Shown one piece after another: positions 1-10,709 of a DNA stretch of 64,000 nucleotides (within the stretch, counting starts at the first letter, position 1; the number at the start of each line of letters is the position of its first letter). Under the pieces are notes generated by a model, which was not told the origin of the DNA, did no database searches, and was given only the letters and a program-made list of their open reading frames with translations. A program made the translations under genes and the position numbers. Source of the stretch: Sanderia malayensis. Taxonomy: Eukaryota > Cnidaria > Scyphozoa > Semaeostomeae > Pelagiidae. The stretch spans positions 62,001 through 126,000 of the forward strand of contig RQOL01000521.1 in NCBI GenBank assembly GCA_013076295.1, read 5' to 3'.

Positions 1-1070
1 TCCAATTTTTTCTTCATTGCCCACTTTTAAGGACTTCCCACTTTTTCTTGATTTCCCACTTTTGATGACTTCCCACTTTCGGCGACTTCCCACTTTTAAT
101 GACTTCCCACTTTTTCTTGACTTTCCACTTTTTCTTTACTTCTCATCTTCTTATGACTGCCCAGTTTTGATGGCTTCCCACTTCTTCTTAACTTCCCATT
201 TTTTCTCCACTTCCCACATTTGATGACTTCCCACTTTTCATGATTACCAATTTTGATGACTTCCCACTTTTGATGACCTCCCACTTTTGCTGACTTCCAC
301 TTTCGATCACTTCCCACTTTTTCTTGTTTTCCCACTTTAATGAATTCCAACTTTTGCTGACTTCCCACTTTTTTTTAAATTCCCATTTTTGGTGACTTCG
401 CACTTGACTTCCCACATTTGATGACTTCCCACTTTTCATGACTTCCCACTTTTGATAACTTCCAACTTTCGGTGACTTCCCACTTTAGATGACTTCCCAC
501 TTTTGCTTGATTTCCCACTTTTGATGATTTCCCGCTTTTCATGACTTCCCACTTTTGATGATTTTCAACTTTTGATCGCTTCCCACTTCTTCTTAACTTC
601 CCATTTTTTCTTCACTTCCCACATTTGATGACTTCCCACTTTTCATGACTTCCCACTTTTCTATACTTCCCACTTTTGATGATTACCAATTTTGATGACT
701 TCCCACTTTTGATGACCTCGCACTTTTGGTGACTTCTACTTTCGATCACTTCCCACTTTTTCTTGTTTTCCCACTTTAAAGAATTCCAACTTTTGATGAC
801 TTCCCACTTTTTCTTAAAATCCTTTTTTTGGTGACTTCCCACTTGACTTCCCACATTTGATGACTTCCCACTTTTCAAGACCCCCCACTTTTGATGACTT
901 CCCACTTTTGATAACTTCCCACTTTCGGTGACTTCCACTTTAGATGACTTCCCACTTTTTCTTGTTTTCCCAGTTTTGATGACTTCCCACTTTTCATGAC
1001 TTCCCACTTTTGATGACTTCCCACTTTTCATGACTTCCCACTTTTCATGACGTCCACGTTAGGTGACTTC
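1..1070 (+). repeat. Partial HOR unit at the left window edge (about 1,120 bp when complete)
   Basis: The window opens about 50 bases inside a unit, because the TTGCCCACTTTTAAGG block is at 17 here and at 1137 in the next unit, 66 bases after that landmark. The full unit would be about 1,120 bp. It is longer than the 631-bp form because it carries an additional stretch (about 500-1,030) with monomers containing TTTCCCGCTTTTC and TTTTGATCGCTTCCC. These recur in other long units near 2,780, 4,700, 5,780, 6,060 and 7,540. Confidence 0.8.
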
Positions 1071-1094
1071 AAACTTTGGTAACTTCCAAAGTTT
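1071..1094 (+). repeat. Hairpin landmark, L1 type example (one of ~104)
   Basis: AAACTTTGG (1071-1079), loop TAACTT (1080-1085) and CCAAAGTTT (1086-1094) make a perfect 9-bp inverted repeat. It spans two adjacent diverged monomers. L1 starts: 1071, 1702, 3158, 3789, 4262, 5001, 6459, 7090, 9229, 9644, 10042, 10318, 10710, 12847, 13275, 14982, 15398, 16957, 17320, 17938, 18382, 20053, 20637, 24399, 24831, 25672, 27869 and 29682. Exceptions are noted in the unit entries. No function is known; it is useful as a HOR boundary marker. Confidence 0.88.
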
Positions 1095-1701
1095 TCCTCA
1101 CTTCCCACTTTTTCTTGACTTCCAATTTTTTCTTGATTGCCCACTTTTAAGGACTTCCCACTTTTTCTTGATTTCCCACTTTTGATGACTTCCCACTTTC
1201 GGCGACTTCCCACTTTTAATGACTTCCCACTTTTTCTTGACTTTCCACTTTTTCTTTACTTCTCATCTTCTTATGACTGCCCAGTTTTGATGGCTTCCCA
1301 CTTCTTCTTAACTTCCCATTTTTTCTCCACTTCCCACATTTGATGACTTCCCACTTTTCATGATTACCAATTTTGATGACTTCCCACTTTTGATGACCTC
1401 CCACTTTTGCTGACTTCCACTTTCGATCACTTCCCACTTTTTCTTGTTTTCCCACTTTAATGAATTCCAACTTTTGCTGACTTCCCACTTTTTTTTAAAA
1501 TCCCATTTTTGGTGACTTCGCACTTGACTTCCCACATTTGAGGACTTCCCACTTTTCATGACTTCCCACTTTTGATAACTTCCAACTTTCGGTGACTTCC
1601 CACTTTAGATGACTTCCCACTTTTTCTTGTTTTCCCATTTTGGATGACTTCCCACTTTTCATGACTTCCCACTTTTCATGACGTCCACGTTAGGTGACTT
1701 C
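1071..1701 (+). repeat. 631-bp HOR unit, copy 1
   Basis: The unit is bounded by hairpin landmarks at 1071 and 1702. It holds the L1 leader, the block starting TTGCCCACTTTTAAGG, the diverged monomers with CTCATCTTCTTATGACTGCCC, the run TTTTTTTTAAAATCCC near 1,490, and closes with CATTTTGGATGACTTCCC. The next unit is nearly identical base for base. Confidence 0.9.
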
Positions 1702-2331
1702 AAACTTTGGTAACTTCCAAAGTTTTCCTCACTTCCCACTTTTTCTTGACTTCTAATTTTTTCTTCATTGCCCACTTTTAAGGACTTCCCACTTTTTCTT
1801 GATTTCCCACTTTTGATGACTTCCCACTTTCGGCGACTTCCCACTTTTAATGACTTCCCACTTTTTCTTGACTTTCCACTTTTTCTTTACTTCTCATCTT
1901 CTTATGACTGCCCAGTTTTGATGGCTTCCCACTTCTTCTTAACTTCCCATTTTTTCTCCACTTCCCACATTTGATGACTTCCCACTTTTCATGATTACCA
2001 ATTTTGATGACTTCCCACTTTTGATGACCTCCCACTTTTGCTGACTTCCACTTTCGATCACTTCCCACTTTTTCTTGTTTTCCCACTTTAATGAATTCCA
2101 ACTTTTGCTGACTTCCCACTTTTTTTTAAATTCCCATTTTGGTGACTTCGCACTTGACTTCCCACATTTGATGACTTCCCACTTTTCATGACTTCCCACT
2201 TTTGATAACTTCCAACTTTCGGTGACTTCCCACTTTAGATGACTTCCAACTTTTTCTTGTTTTCCCATTTTGGATGACTTCCCACTTTTCATGACCTCCC
2301 ATTTTTGAGGACTTCCATGTTAGGTGACTTC
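1702..2331 (+). repeat. 631-bp HOR unit, copy 2 (630 bp)
   Basis: It is nearly identical to 1071-1701. The next landmark (2332) is the L3 type, with CCATGTTAGG and loop TAAGTT, so the unit ends by joining a different leader. That change marks a past exchange between subfamilies inside domain I. Confidence 0.88.
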
Positions 2332-2355
2332 AAACTTTGGTAAGTTCCAAAGTTT
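2332..2355 (+). repeat. Hairpin landmark, L3 type example
   Basis: AAACTTTGG, loop TAAGTT and CCAAAGTTT make a perfect 9-bp stem, preceded by CCATGTTAGG. L3 starts: 2332, 8320, 11937, 14264, 16529, 19420, 21863, 23748, 26592, 30591, 31499, 33173, 34840, 38337, 39991, 41619, 45091, 46751, 48306, 52754, 53577, 57573, 58397 and 61499. The copies at 34840, 41619, 46751, 48306, 52754, 57573 and 61499 have AAATTTTGG, which swaps one C-G pair for a T-G wobble in RNA or a mismatch in DNA. Confidence 0.86.
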
Positions 2356-3157
2356 TCTCCAATTCCCACTTTCTCTTGACTTCCAATTTTTTCTTCATTG
2401 CCCACTTTTAAGGACTTCCCACTTTTTCTTGATTTCCCACTTTTGATGACTTCCCACTTTCGGCGACTTCCCACTTTTAATGACTTCCCACTTTTTCTTG
2501 ACTTTCCACTTTTTCTTTACTTCTCGTCTTCTTATGACTGCCCAGTTTTGATGGCTTCCCACTTCTTCTTAACTTCCCATTTTTTCTCCACTTCCCACAT
2601 TTGATGACTTCCCACTTTTCATGATTACCAATTTTGATGACTTCCCACTTTTGATGACCTCCCACTTTTGCTGACTTCCACTTTCGATCACTTCCCACTT
2701 TTTCATTACTTCCTATTTTTTTAAGACTGCCCAGTTTTAATGACTTCCCACTTTTGCTTGATTTCCCACTTTTGATGATTTCCCGCTTTTCATGACTTCC
2801 CACTTTTGATGATTTTCAACTTTTGATCGCTTCCCACTTCTTCTTAACTTCCCATTTTTTCTTCACTTCCCACATTTGATGACTTCCCACTTTTCATGAC
2901 TTCCCACTTTTTCTTTACCTCCCACTTTGGATGATTACCAATTTTGATGACTTCCCACTTTTGATGACCCCCCACTTTTGAAGACTTCCCACTTTTGATA
3001 ACTTCCCACTTTCGGTGACTTCCACTTTAGATGACTTCCCACTTTTTCTTGTTTTCCCAGTTTTGATGACTTCCCACTTTTCATGACTTCCCATTTTTGA
3101 TGACTTCCCACTTTTCATGACTTCCCACTTTTCATGACGTCCACGTTAGGTGACTTC
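2332..3157 (+). repeat. 826-bp HOR variant with L3 leader
   Basis: The unit starts with an L3 hairpin (loop TAAGTT) and ends at an L1 hairpin at 3158. It contains the CCCGC and GATCGC monomers near 2,770-2,840 that are absent from the 631-bp units. It is therefore a mix of the short unit and the longer type seen at the left edge. Confidence 0.82.
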
Positions 3158-3788
3158 AAACTTTGGTAACTTCCAAAGTTTTCCTCACTTCCCACTTTTT
3201 CTTGACTTCCAATTTTTTCTTCATTGCCCACTTTTAAGGACTTCCCACTTTTTCTTGATTTCCCACTTTTGATGACTTCCCACTTTCGGCGACTTCCCAC
3301 TTTTAATGACTTCCCACTTTTTCTTGACTTTCCACTTTTTCTTTACTTCTCATCTTCTTATGACTGCCCAGTTTTGATGGCTTCCCACTTCTTCTTAACT
3401 TCCCATTTTTTCTCCACTTCCCACATTTGATGATCTCCCACTTTTCATGATTACCAATTTTGATGACTTCCCACTTTTGATGACCTCCCACTTTTGCTGA
3501 CTTCCACTTTCGATCACTTCCCACTTTTTCTTGTTTTCCCATTTTAATGAATTCCAACTTTTGCTGACTTCCCACTTTTTTTTAAAATCCCATTTTTGGT
3601 GACTTCGCACTTGACTTCCCACATTTGATGACTTCCCACTTTTCATGACTTCCCACTTTTGATAACTTCCAACTTTCGGTGACTTCCCACTTTAGATGAC
3701 TTCCCACTTTTTCTTGTTTTCCCATTTTGGATGACTTCCCACTTTTCATGACTTCCCACTTTTCATGACGTCCACGTTAGGTGACTTC
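3158..3788 (+). repeat. 631-bp HOR unit, copy 3
   Basis: It has the same length and internal order as 1071-1701, with scattered substitutions such as CTCCCAC at about 3,434. It is bounded by L1 hairpins at 3158 and 3789. Confidence 0.9.
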
Positions 3789-5000
3789 AAACTTTGGTAA
3801 CTTCCAAAGTTTTCCTCACTTCCCACTTTTTCTTGACTTCCAATTTTTCTTCATTGCCCACTTTTAAGGACTTCCCACTTTTTCTTGATTTCCCACTTTT
3901 GATGACTTCCCACTTTCGGCGACTTCCCACTTTTAATGACTTCCCACTTTTGATGACCTCCCACTTTTGCTGACTTCCACTTTCGATCACTTCCCACTTT
4001 TTCTTGTTTTCCCACTTTAATGAATTCCAACTTTTGCTGACTTTCCACTTTTTTTTAAAATCCCCTTTTTGGTGACTTCCCACTTGACTTCCCACATTTG
4101 ATGACTTCCCACTTTTCATGACTTCCCACTTTTGATAACTTCCAACTTTCGGTGACCTCCCACTTTAGATGACTTCCCACTTTTTCTTGTTTTCCCATTT
4201 TGGATGACTTCCCACTTTTCATGACTTCCCACTTTTCATGACCTCCACGTTAGGTGACTTCAAACTTTTGTAACTTCCAAAGTTTTCCTCACTTCCCACT
4301 TTTTCTTGACTTCCAATTTTTTCTTCATTGCCCACTTTTAAGGACTTCCCACTTTTTCTTGATTTCCCACTTTTCATGACTTCCCACTTTCGGCGACTTC
4401 CCACTTTTAATGACTTCCTACTTTTTCTTGACTTTCCACTTTTTCTTTACTTCTCATCTTCTTATGACTGCCCAGTTTTGATGGCTTCCCACTTCTTCTT
4501 AACTTCCCATTTTTTCTCCACCTCCCACATTTGATGACTTCCCATATTTCATGATTACCAATTTTGATGACTTCCCACTTTTGATGACCTCCCACTTTTG
4601 CTGACTTCCACTTTCGATCACTTCCCACTTTTTCATTACTTCCTATCTTTTTAAGACTGCCCAGTTTTAATGACTTCCCACTTTTGCTTGATTTCCCACT
4701 TTTGATGATTTCCCGCTTTTCATGACTTCCCACTTTTGATGATTTTCAACTTTTGATCGCTTCCCACTTCTTCTTAACTTCCCATTTTTTCTCCACCTCC
4801 CACATTTGATGACTTCCCACTTTTCATGATTACCAATTTTGATGACTTCCCACTTTTGATGACCTCCCACTTTTGCTGACTTCCACTTTCGATCACTTCC
4901 CACTTTTTCATTACTTCCTTATTTCTTGTTTTCCCATTTTGGATGACTTCCCACTTTTCATGACTTCCCACTTTTCATGACGTCCACGTTAGGTGACTTC
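3789..5000 (+). repeat. Two irregular L1 units (473 bp and 739 bp)
   Basis: Landmarks lie at 3789, 4262 and 5001. The 473-bp unit lacks part of the middle of the 631-bp unit: TTTTAATGACTTCCC runs directly into TTTTGATGACCTCCC near 3,935-3,960. The hairpin at 4262 has AAACTTTTG, which breaks one base pair. The 739-bp unit repeats the CTCCACCTCCCACATTTG stretch twice (about 4,510 and 4,790). Confidence 0.8.
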
Positions 5001-6458
5001 AAACTTTGGTAACTTCCAAAGTTTTCTCCAAATCCCACTTTTTCTTGACTTCCAATTTTTTCTTCATTGCCCACTTTTAAGGACTTCCCACTTTTTCTTG
5101 ATTTCCCACTTTTGATGACTTCCCACTTTCGGCGACTTCCCACTTTTAATGACTTCCCACTTTTTCTTGCCTTTCCACTTTTTCTTTACTTCTCATCTTT
5201 TTATGACTGCCCAGTTTTGATGGCTTCCCACTTCTTCTTAACTTCCCATTTTTTCTCCACTTCCCACATTTGATGAATTCCCACTTTTCATGATTACCAA
5301 TTTTGATGACTTCCCACATTTGATGACTTCCCACTTTTCATGACTTCCCACTTTCGATCACTTCCCACTTTTTCTTGTTTTCCCACTTTAATGAATTCCA
5401 ACTTTTGCTGACTTTCCACTTTTTTTTAAAATCCCCTTTTTGGTGACTTCCCACTTGACTTCCCACATTTGATGACTTCCCACTTTTCATGACTTCCCAC
5501 TTTTTCTTGACTTTCCACTTTTTCTTTACTTCTCATCTTCTTATGACTGCCCAGTTTTGATGGCTTCCCACTTCTTCTTAACTTCCCATTTTTTCTCCAC
5601 CTCCCACATTTGATGACTTCCCATATTTCATGATTACCAATTTTGATGACTTCCCACTTTTGATGACCTCCCACTTTTGCTGACTTCCACTTTCGATCAC
5701 TTCCCACTTTTTCATTACTTCCTATCTTTTTAAGACTGCCCAGTTTTAATGACTTCCCACTTTTGCTTGATTTCCCACTTTTGATGATTTCCCGCTTTTC
5801 ATGACTTCCCACTTTTGATGATTTTCAACTTTTGATCGCTTCCCACTTCTTCTTAACTTCCCATTTTTTCTCCACCTCCCACATTTGATGACTTCCCACT
5901 TTTCATGATTACCAATTTTGATGACTTCCCACTTTTGATGACCTCCCACTTTTGCTGACTTCCACTTTCGATCACTTCCCACTTTTTCATTACCTCCTAT
6001 CTTTTTAAGACTGCCCAGTTTTAATGACTTCCCACTTTTGCTTGATTTCCCACTTTTGATGATTTCCCGCTTTTCATGACTTCCCACTTTTGATGATTTT
6101 CAACTTTTGATCGCTTCCCACTTCTTCTTAACTTCCCATTTTTTCTTCACTTCCCACATTTGATGACTTCCCACTTTTCATGACTTCCCACTTTTTCTTT
6201 ACTTCCCACTTTTGATGATTACCAATTTTGATGACTTCCCACTTTTGATGACCTCGCACTTTTGGTGACTTCCACTTTCGATCACTTCCCACTTTTTCTT
6301 GTTTTCCCACTTTAAAGAATTCCAACTTTAGATGACTTCCCACTTTTTCTTGTTTTCCCAGTTTTGATGACTTCCCACTTTTCATGACTTCCCACTTTTG
6401 GTGACTTCCCACTTTTCATGACTTCCCACTTTTCATGACGTCCACGTTAGGTGACTTC
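5001..6458 (+). repeat. 1,458-bp HOR variant with internal duplication
   Basis: This is the longest landmark interval in domain I. The extra length comes partly from a ~275-bp internal tandem duplication (about 5,571-6,121), annotated separately, and from a block near 5,400-5,480 shared with the 473-bp unit (AATCCCCTTTTTGG). Confidence 0.82.
5571..6121 (+). repeat. Two tandem ~275-bp copies inside a HOR unit
   Basis: The marker CTTCTTAACTTCCC occurs at about 5,573, 5,848 and 6,124, and the monomer TTTCCCGCTTTTCATG recurs with the same ~275-bp step (about 5,788 and 6,063). The two copies have the same monomer order. They differ by point changes such as CCCATATTTCATG in the first and CCCACTTTTCATG in the second. 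The step is 16 monomers within a few bases, as expected for unequal exchange between whole monomers. Confidence 0.82.
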
Positions 6459-7089
6459 AAACTTTGGTAACTTCCAAAGTTTTCCTCACTTCCCACTTTT
6501 TCTTGACTTCCAATTTTTTCTTCATTGCCCACTTTTAAGGACTTCCCACTTTTTCTTGATTTCCCACTTTTGATGACTTCCCACTTTCGGCGACTTCCCA
6601 CTTTTAATGACTTCCCACTTTTTCTTGACTTTCCACTTTTTCTTTACTTCTCATCTTCTTATGACTGCCCAGTTTTGATGGCTTCCCACTTCTTCTTAAC
6701 TTCCCATTTTTTCTCCACTTCCCACATTTGATGACTTCCCACTTTTCATGATTACCAATTTTGATGACTTCCCACTTTTGATGACCTCCCACTTTTGCTG
6801 ACTTCCACTTTCGATCACTTCCCACTTTTTCTTGTTTTCCCACTTTAATGAATTCCAACTTTTGCTGACTTCCCACTTTTTTTTAAAATCCCATTTTTGG
6901 TGACTTCGCACTTGACTTCCCACATTTGATGACTTCCCACTTTTCATGACTTCCCACTTTTGATAACTTCCAACTTTCGGTGACTTCCCACGTTAGATGA
7001 CTTCCCACTTTTTCTTGTTTTCCCATTTTGGATGACTTCCCATTTTTCATAACTTCCCACTTTTCATGACGTCCACGTTAGGTGACTTC
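6459..7089 (+). repeat. 631-bp HOR unit, copy 4
   Basis: It is bounded by L1 hairpins at 6459 and 7090. Its order matches the units at 1071, 1702 and 3158, showing that the 631-bp form is kept across at least 6 kb despite longer units in between. Confidence 0.9.
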
Positions 7090-8045
7090 AAACTTTGGTA
7101 ACTTCCAAAGTTTTCCTCACTTCCCACTTTTTCTTGACTTCCAATTTTTTCTTCATTGCCCACTTTTAAGGACTTCCCACTTTTTCTTGATTTCCCACTT
7201 TTGATGACTTCCCACTTTCGGCGACTTCCCACTTTTAATGACTTCCAACTTTTTCTTGACTTTCCACTTTTTCTTTAATTCTCATCTTCTTATGACTGCC
7301 CAGTTTTGATGGCTTCCCACTTCTTCTTAACTTCCCATTTTTTCTCCACTTCCCACATTTGATGACTTCCCACTATTCATGATTACCAATTTTGATGACT
7401 TCCCACTTTTGATGACCTCCCACTTTTGCTGACTTCCACTTTCGATCACTTCCCACTTTTTCATTACTTCCTATCTTTTTAAGACTGCCCAGTTTTAATG
7501 ACTTCCCACTTTTGCTTGATTTCCCACTTTTGATGATTTCCCGCTTTTCATGACTTCCCACTTTTGATGATTTTCAACTTTTGATCGCTTCCCACTTCTT
7601 CTTAACTTCCCATTTTTTCTTCACTTCCCACATTTGATGACTTCCCACTTTTCATGACTTCCCACTTTTTCTTTACTTCCCACTTTTGATGATTACCAAT
7701 TTTGATGACTTCCCACTTTTGATGACCTCGCACTTTTGGTGACTTCCACTTTCGATCACTTCCACTTTTTCTTGTTTTCCCACTTTAAAGAATTCCAACT
7801 TTTGATGACTTCCCACTTTTTCTTAAAATCCTATTTTTGGTGACTTCCCACTTGACTTCCCACATTTGATGACCTCCCACTTTTCATGACCCCCCACTTT
7901 TGACGACTTCCCACTTTTGATAACTTCCCACTTTCGGTGACTTCCACTTTAGATGACTTCCCACTTTTTCTTGTTTTCCCAGTTTTGATGACTTCCCACT
8001 TTTCATAACTTCCCACTTTTGATGACTTCCAAGTTAGGTGACTTC

Positions 8046-8069
8046 AAACTTTGGTAACTTTCAAAGATT
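8046..8069 (+). repeat. Hairpin landmark, L2 type example (weakened stem)
   Basis: The left arm is AAACTTTGG, but the right side reads TCAAAGATT or CCAAAGATT, leaving 5-6 central pairs. L2 starts: 8046, 8956, 11663, 12574, 13990, 14711, 16258, 17768, 18110, 19148, 21590, 22499, 23476, 24126, 26318, 27239, 30317, 31225, 32899, 34567, 38066, 39720, 41350, 44821, 46479, 48035, 53305, 58124 and 61226. L2 is followed by CCTCACTTCCCCCTTTG. Confidence 0.85.
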
Positions 8070-8319
8070 TCCTCACTTCCCCCTTTGTCTTGACTTCCCA
8101 TTTTTTCTTCACTGCCTACTTTTAAAGACTTCCCACTTTTTCTTCATTTTGCATTTTTGATTATTACCAATTTTAATGACTTGCCACTTTTGATGATCTC
8201 CAACTTTCGGTGACTTCCCACTTTTGATGACTTCCCACTTTTTTTTGTTTTCCCACTTTTGATGACCTCCCACTTTTCATGACCTCCCATTTTTGAGGAC
8301 TTCCATGTTAGGTGACTTC
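8046..8319 (+). repeat. L2-L3 cassette of ~273 bp (type example)
   Basis: From the L2 hairpin to the L3 hairpin is 274 bp. The cassette contains CTTCCCCCTTTGTCTTG, TTCACTGCCTACTTTTAAAG, and CATTTTGCATTTTTGATTA. The L2-L3 pair recurs with a spacing of 269-274 bp, starting at 11663, 13990, 16258, 19148, 21590, 23476, 26318, 30317, 31225, 32899, 34567, 38066, 39720, 41350, 44821, 46479, 48035, 53305, 58124 and 61226. It is the most length-stable element in the window. Confidence 0.9.
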
Positions 8320-9228
8320 AAACTTTGGTAAGTTCCAAAGTTTTCTCCAATTCCCACTTTTTCTTGACTTCCAATTTTTATCTTCATTGCCCACTTTTAA
8401 GGACTTCCCACTTTTTCTTGATTTCACACTTTTGATGACTTCCCACTTTCGGCGATTTCCCACTTTTAATGACTTCCCAATTTTTCTTGACTTTCCACTT
8501 TTTCTTTACTTCTCATCTTCTTATGACTGCCCAGTTTTGATGGCTTCCCACTTCTTCTTAACTTCCCATTTTTTCTCCACTTCCCACATTTGATGACTTC
8601 CGACTTTTGATGATTGCCAATTTTGATGACTTCCCACTTTTGATGACCTCGCACTTTTGGTGACTTCCACTTTCGATCACTTCCCACTTTTTCTTGTTTT
8701 CCCACTTTAAAGAAGTCCAACTTTTGATGACTTCCCACTTTTTCTTAAAATCCTATTTTTGGTGACTTCCCACATTTGATGACTTCCCACTTTTCATGAC
8801 CCCCCACTTTTGATGACTTCCCACTTTTGATAACTTCCCACTTTCGGTGACTTCCACTTTAGATGACTTCCCACTTTTTCTTGTTTTCCCAGTTTTGATG
8901 ACTTCCCACTTTTCCTGACTTCCCACTTTTGAGGACTTCCACGTTACGTGACTTCAAACTTTGGTAACTTCCAAAGATTTCCTCACTTCCCCCTTTGTCT
9001 TGACTTCCCATTTTTTCTTCACTGCCTACTTTTAAAGACTTCCCACTTTTTCTTCATTTTGCATTTTTGATTATTACCAATTTTAATGACTTGCCACTTT
9101 TGATGACCTCCAACTTTCGGTGACTTCCCACTTTAGATGACTTCCCACTTTTTCTGTTTTCTCATTTTGGATGACTTCCCACTTTTCATGACTTCCCACT
9201 TTTCATGACGTCCACGTTAGGTGACTTC

Positions 9229-10709
9229 AAACTTTGGTAACTTCCAAAGTTTTCCTCACTTCCCACTTTTTCTTTACTTCAAATTTTTTCTTCATTGCCC
9301 ACTTTTAAGGACTTCCCACTTTTTCTTGATTTCCCACTTTTGATGACTTCCCACTTTCGGCGACTTCCCACTTTTAATGACTTCCCACTTTTTCTTGACT
9401 TTCCACTTTTTCTTACTTCTCATCTTTTTATGACTGCCCAGTTTTGATGGCTTCCCATTTCTTCTTAACTTCCCATTTTTTCTCCACTTCCCACATTTGA
9501 TGACTTCCCACTTTTCATGACTTCCCACTTTTGATAACTTGCAACTTTCGGTGACTTCCCACTTTAGATGACTTCCCACTTTTTCTTTTTTCCCATTTTG
9601 GATGACTTCCCACTTTTCATGACGTCCCACGTTAGGTGACTTCAAACTTTGGTAACTTCCAAAGTTTTCCTCACTTCCCACTTTTTCTTGACTTCCAATT
9701 TTTTCTTCATTGCCCACTTTTAAGGACTTCCCACTTTTTCTTGATTTCCCACTTTGATGACTTCCCACTTTCGGCGACTTCCCACTTTTAATGACTTCCC
9801 ACTTTTTCTTGACTTCCCACTTTTTCATTACTTCCCATCTTTTTAAGACTGCCCAGTTTTAATGACTTCCCACTTTTGCTTGATTTCCCACTTTTGATGA
9901 TTTCCCGCTTTTCATGACTTCCCACTTTTGATGATTTCCAACTTTTGATCGCTTCCGACTTCTTCTTAACTTCCCAATTTTTTCTTCACTTCCCACATTT
10001 GATGACTTCCCACTTTTCATGACGTCCACGTTAGTGACTTCAAACTTTGGTAACTTCCAAAGTTTTTCCTCACTTCCCACTTTTTCTTGACTTCCAATTT
10101 TTTCTTCATTGCCCACTTTTAAGGACTTCCCACTTTTTCTTGATTTCCCACTTTTGATGACTTCCCACTTTCGGCGACTTCCCACTTTTCATGACTTCCC
10201 ACTTTTGATAACTTGCAACTTTCGGTGACTTCCCACTTTAGATGACTTCCCACTTTTTCTTGTTTTCCCATTTTGGATGACTTCCCACTTTTCATGACGT
10301 CCACGTTAGGTGACTTCAACTTTGGTAACTTCAAAGTTTTCCTCACTTCCCACTTTTTCTTGACTTCCAATTTTTTCTTCATTGCCCACTTTTAAGGACT
10401 TCCCACTTTTCATGATTACCAATTTTGATGACTTCTCACTTTTGATGACCTCCCACTTTTGCTGACTTCCACTTTCGATCACTTCCCACTTTTCATTACT
10501 TCCTATCTTTTTAAGACTGCCCAGTTTTAATGACTTCCCACTTTTGCTTGATTTCCCACTTTTGATGATTTCCCGCTTTTCATGACTTCCCACTTTTGAT
10601 GATTTCCAACTTTTGATCGCTTCCGACTTCTTCTTAACTTCCAATTTTTTCTTCACTTCCCACATTTGATGACTTCCCACTTTTCATGACGTCCACGTTA
10701 GGTGACTTC
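9229..10709 (+). repeat. Run of four shortened L1 units
   Basis: Landmarks at 9229, 9644, 10042, ~10318 and 10710 give units of about 415, 398, 276 and 392 bp. Each begins with the L1 leader (TGACGTCCACGTTAGG) but lacks most of the middle of the 631-bp unit. The hairpin near 10,318 is damaged (CAACTTTGG and TTCAAAG). This stretch looks like repeated internal deletion of a longer unit. Confidence 0.78.

Larger units (their letters stand above)
1..8045 (+). repeat. Domain I: L1-type higher-order repeats, 631-bp period and variants
   Basis: Hairpin landmarks start at 1071, 1702, 2332, 3158, 3789, 4262, 5001, 6459 and 7090. Spacings are 631, 630, 826, 631, 473, 739, 1458, 631 and 956 bp. Four intervals of 630-631 bp (about 37 monomers) define the commonest unit, and the others differ by gain or loss of internal monomer blocks. 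All landmarks are L1 except 2332 (L3). After each landmark comes a conserved block beginning at a TTGCCCACTTTTAAGG motif (17, 1137, 1768, 2398, 3224, 4328, 5067, 6525), about 66 bases downstream of the hairpin start. Confidence 0.9.
7090..9228 (+). repeat. ~2.1-kb composite block, copy X1 (L1-L2-L3-L2)
   Basis: Landmarks are at 7090 (L1), 8046 (L2), 8320 (L3) and 8956 (L2), ending at the L1 at 9229. Spacings are 956, 274, 636 and 273 bp. The same order and spacing occur at 10710 and partly at 20637. Private markers shared by all three are CCAAGTTAGG before the first L2 (about 8,029) and an extra A in ATTTTTATCTTCATTGCC after the L3 (about 8,376). Confidence 0.88.

Noticed and set aside
17..223. 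A 68-codon + strand open frame that recurs about 30 times almost unchanged (also at 1137, 1768, 2398, 3224 and others)
   Set aside because: It begins at TTG, not ATG, is only a translation of satellite monomers, ends at the TGA present in the GATGA monomer, and recurs because the HOR recurs. No promoter, splice signal or protein family supports it.
1071..1094. Hairpin as a transcription terminator
   Set aside because: The stem has few G-C pairs and there is no gene upstream. Nothing else suggests a bacterial sequence.
1490..1505. TTTTAAAA motif as a retrotransposon insertion site
   Set aside because: It is a fixed variant monomer repeated in each HOR, with no inserted element, target-site duplication or poly-A tail.
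2776..2796. CENP-B box (also 17 bp long) in the TTTCCCGCTTTTCATGAC monomers, read on the minus strand
   Set aside because: The CGGG end and the middle A match, but the TTCG start does not (two of four bases). I saw no full match to the nine essential positions, so I do not claim centromere binding.
9292..9828. The longest open frame, 178 codons on the minus strand, and the many similar Lys/Ser/Gly-rich minus-strand frames
   Set aside because: The consensus monomer has no stop in any minus frame, so long open frames arise by chance. The predicted residues are the repeat read in three phases, and frames end wherever an indel or substitution occurs.
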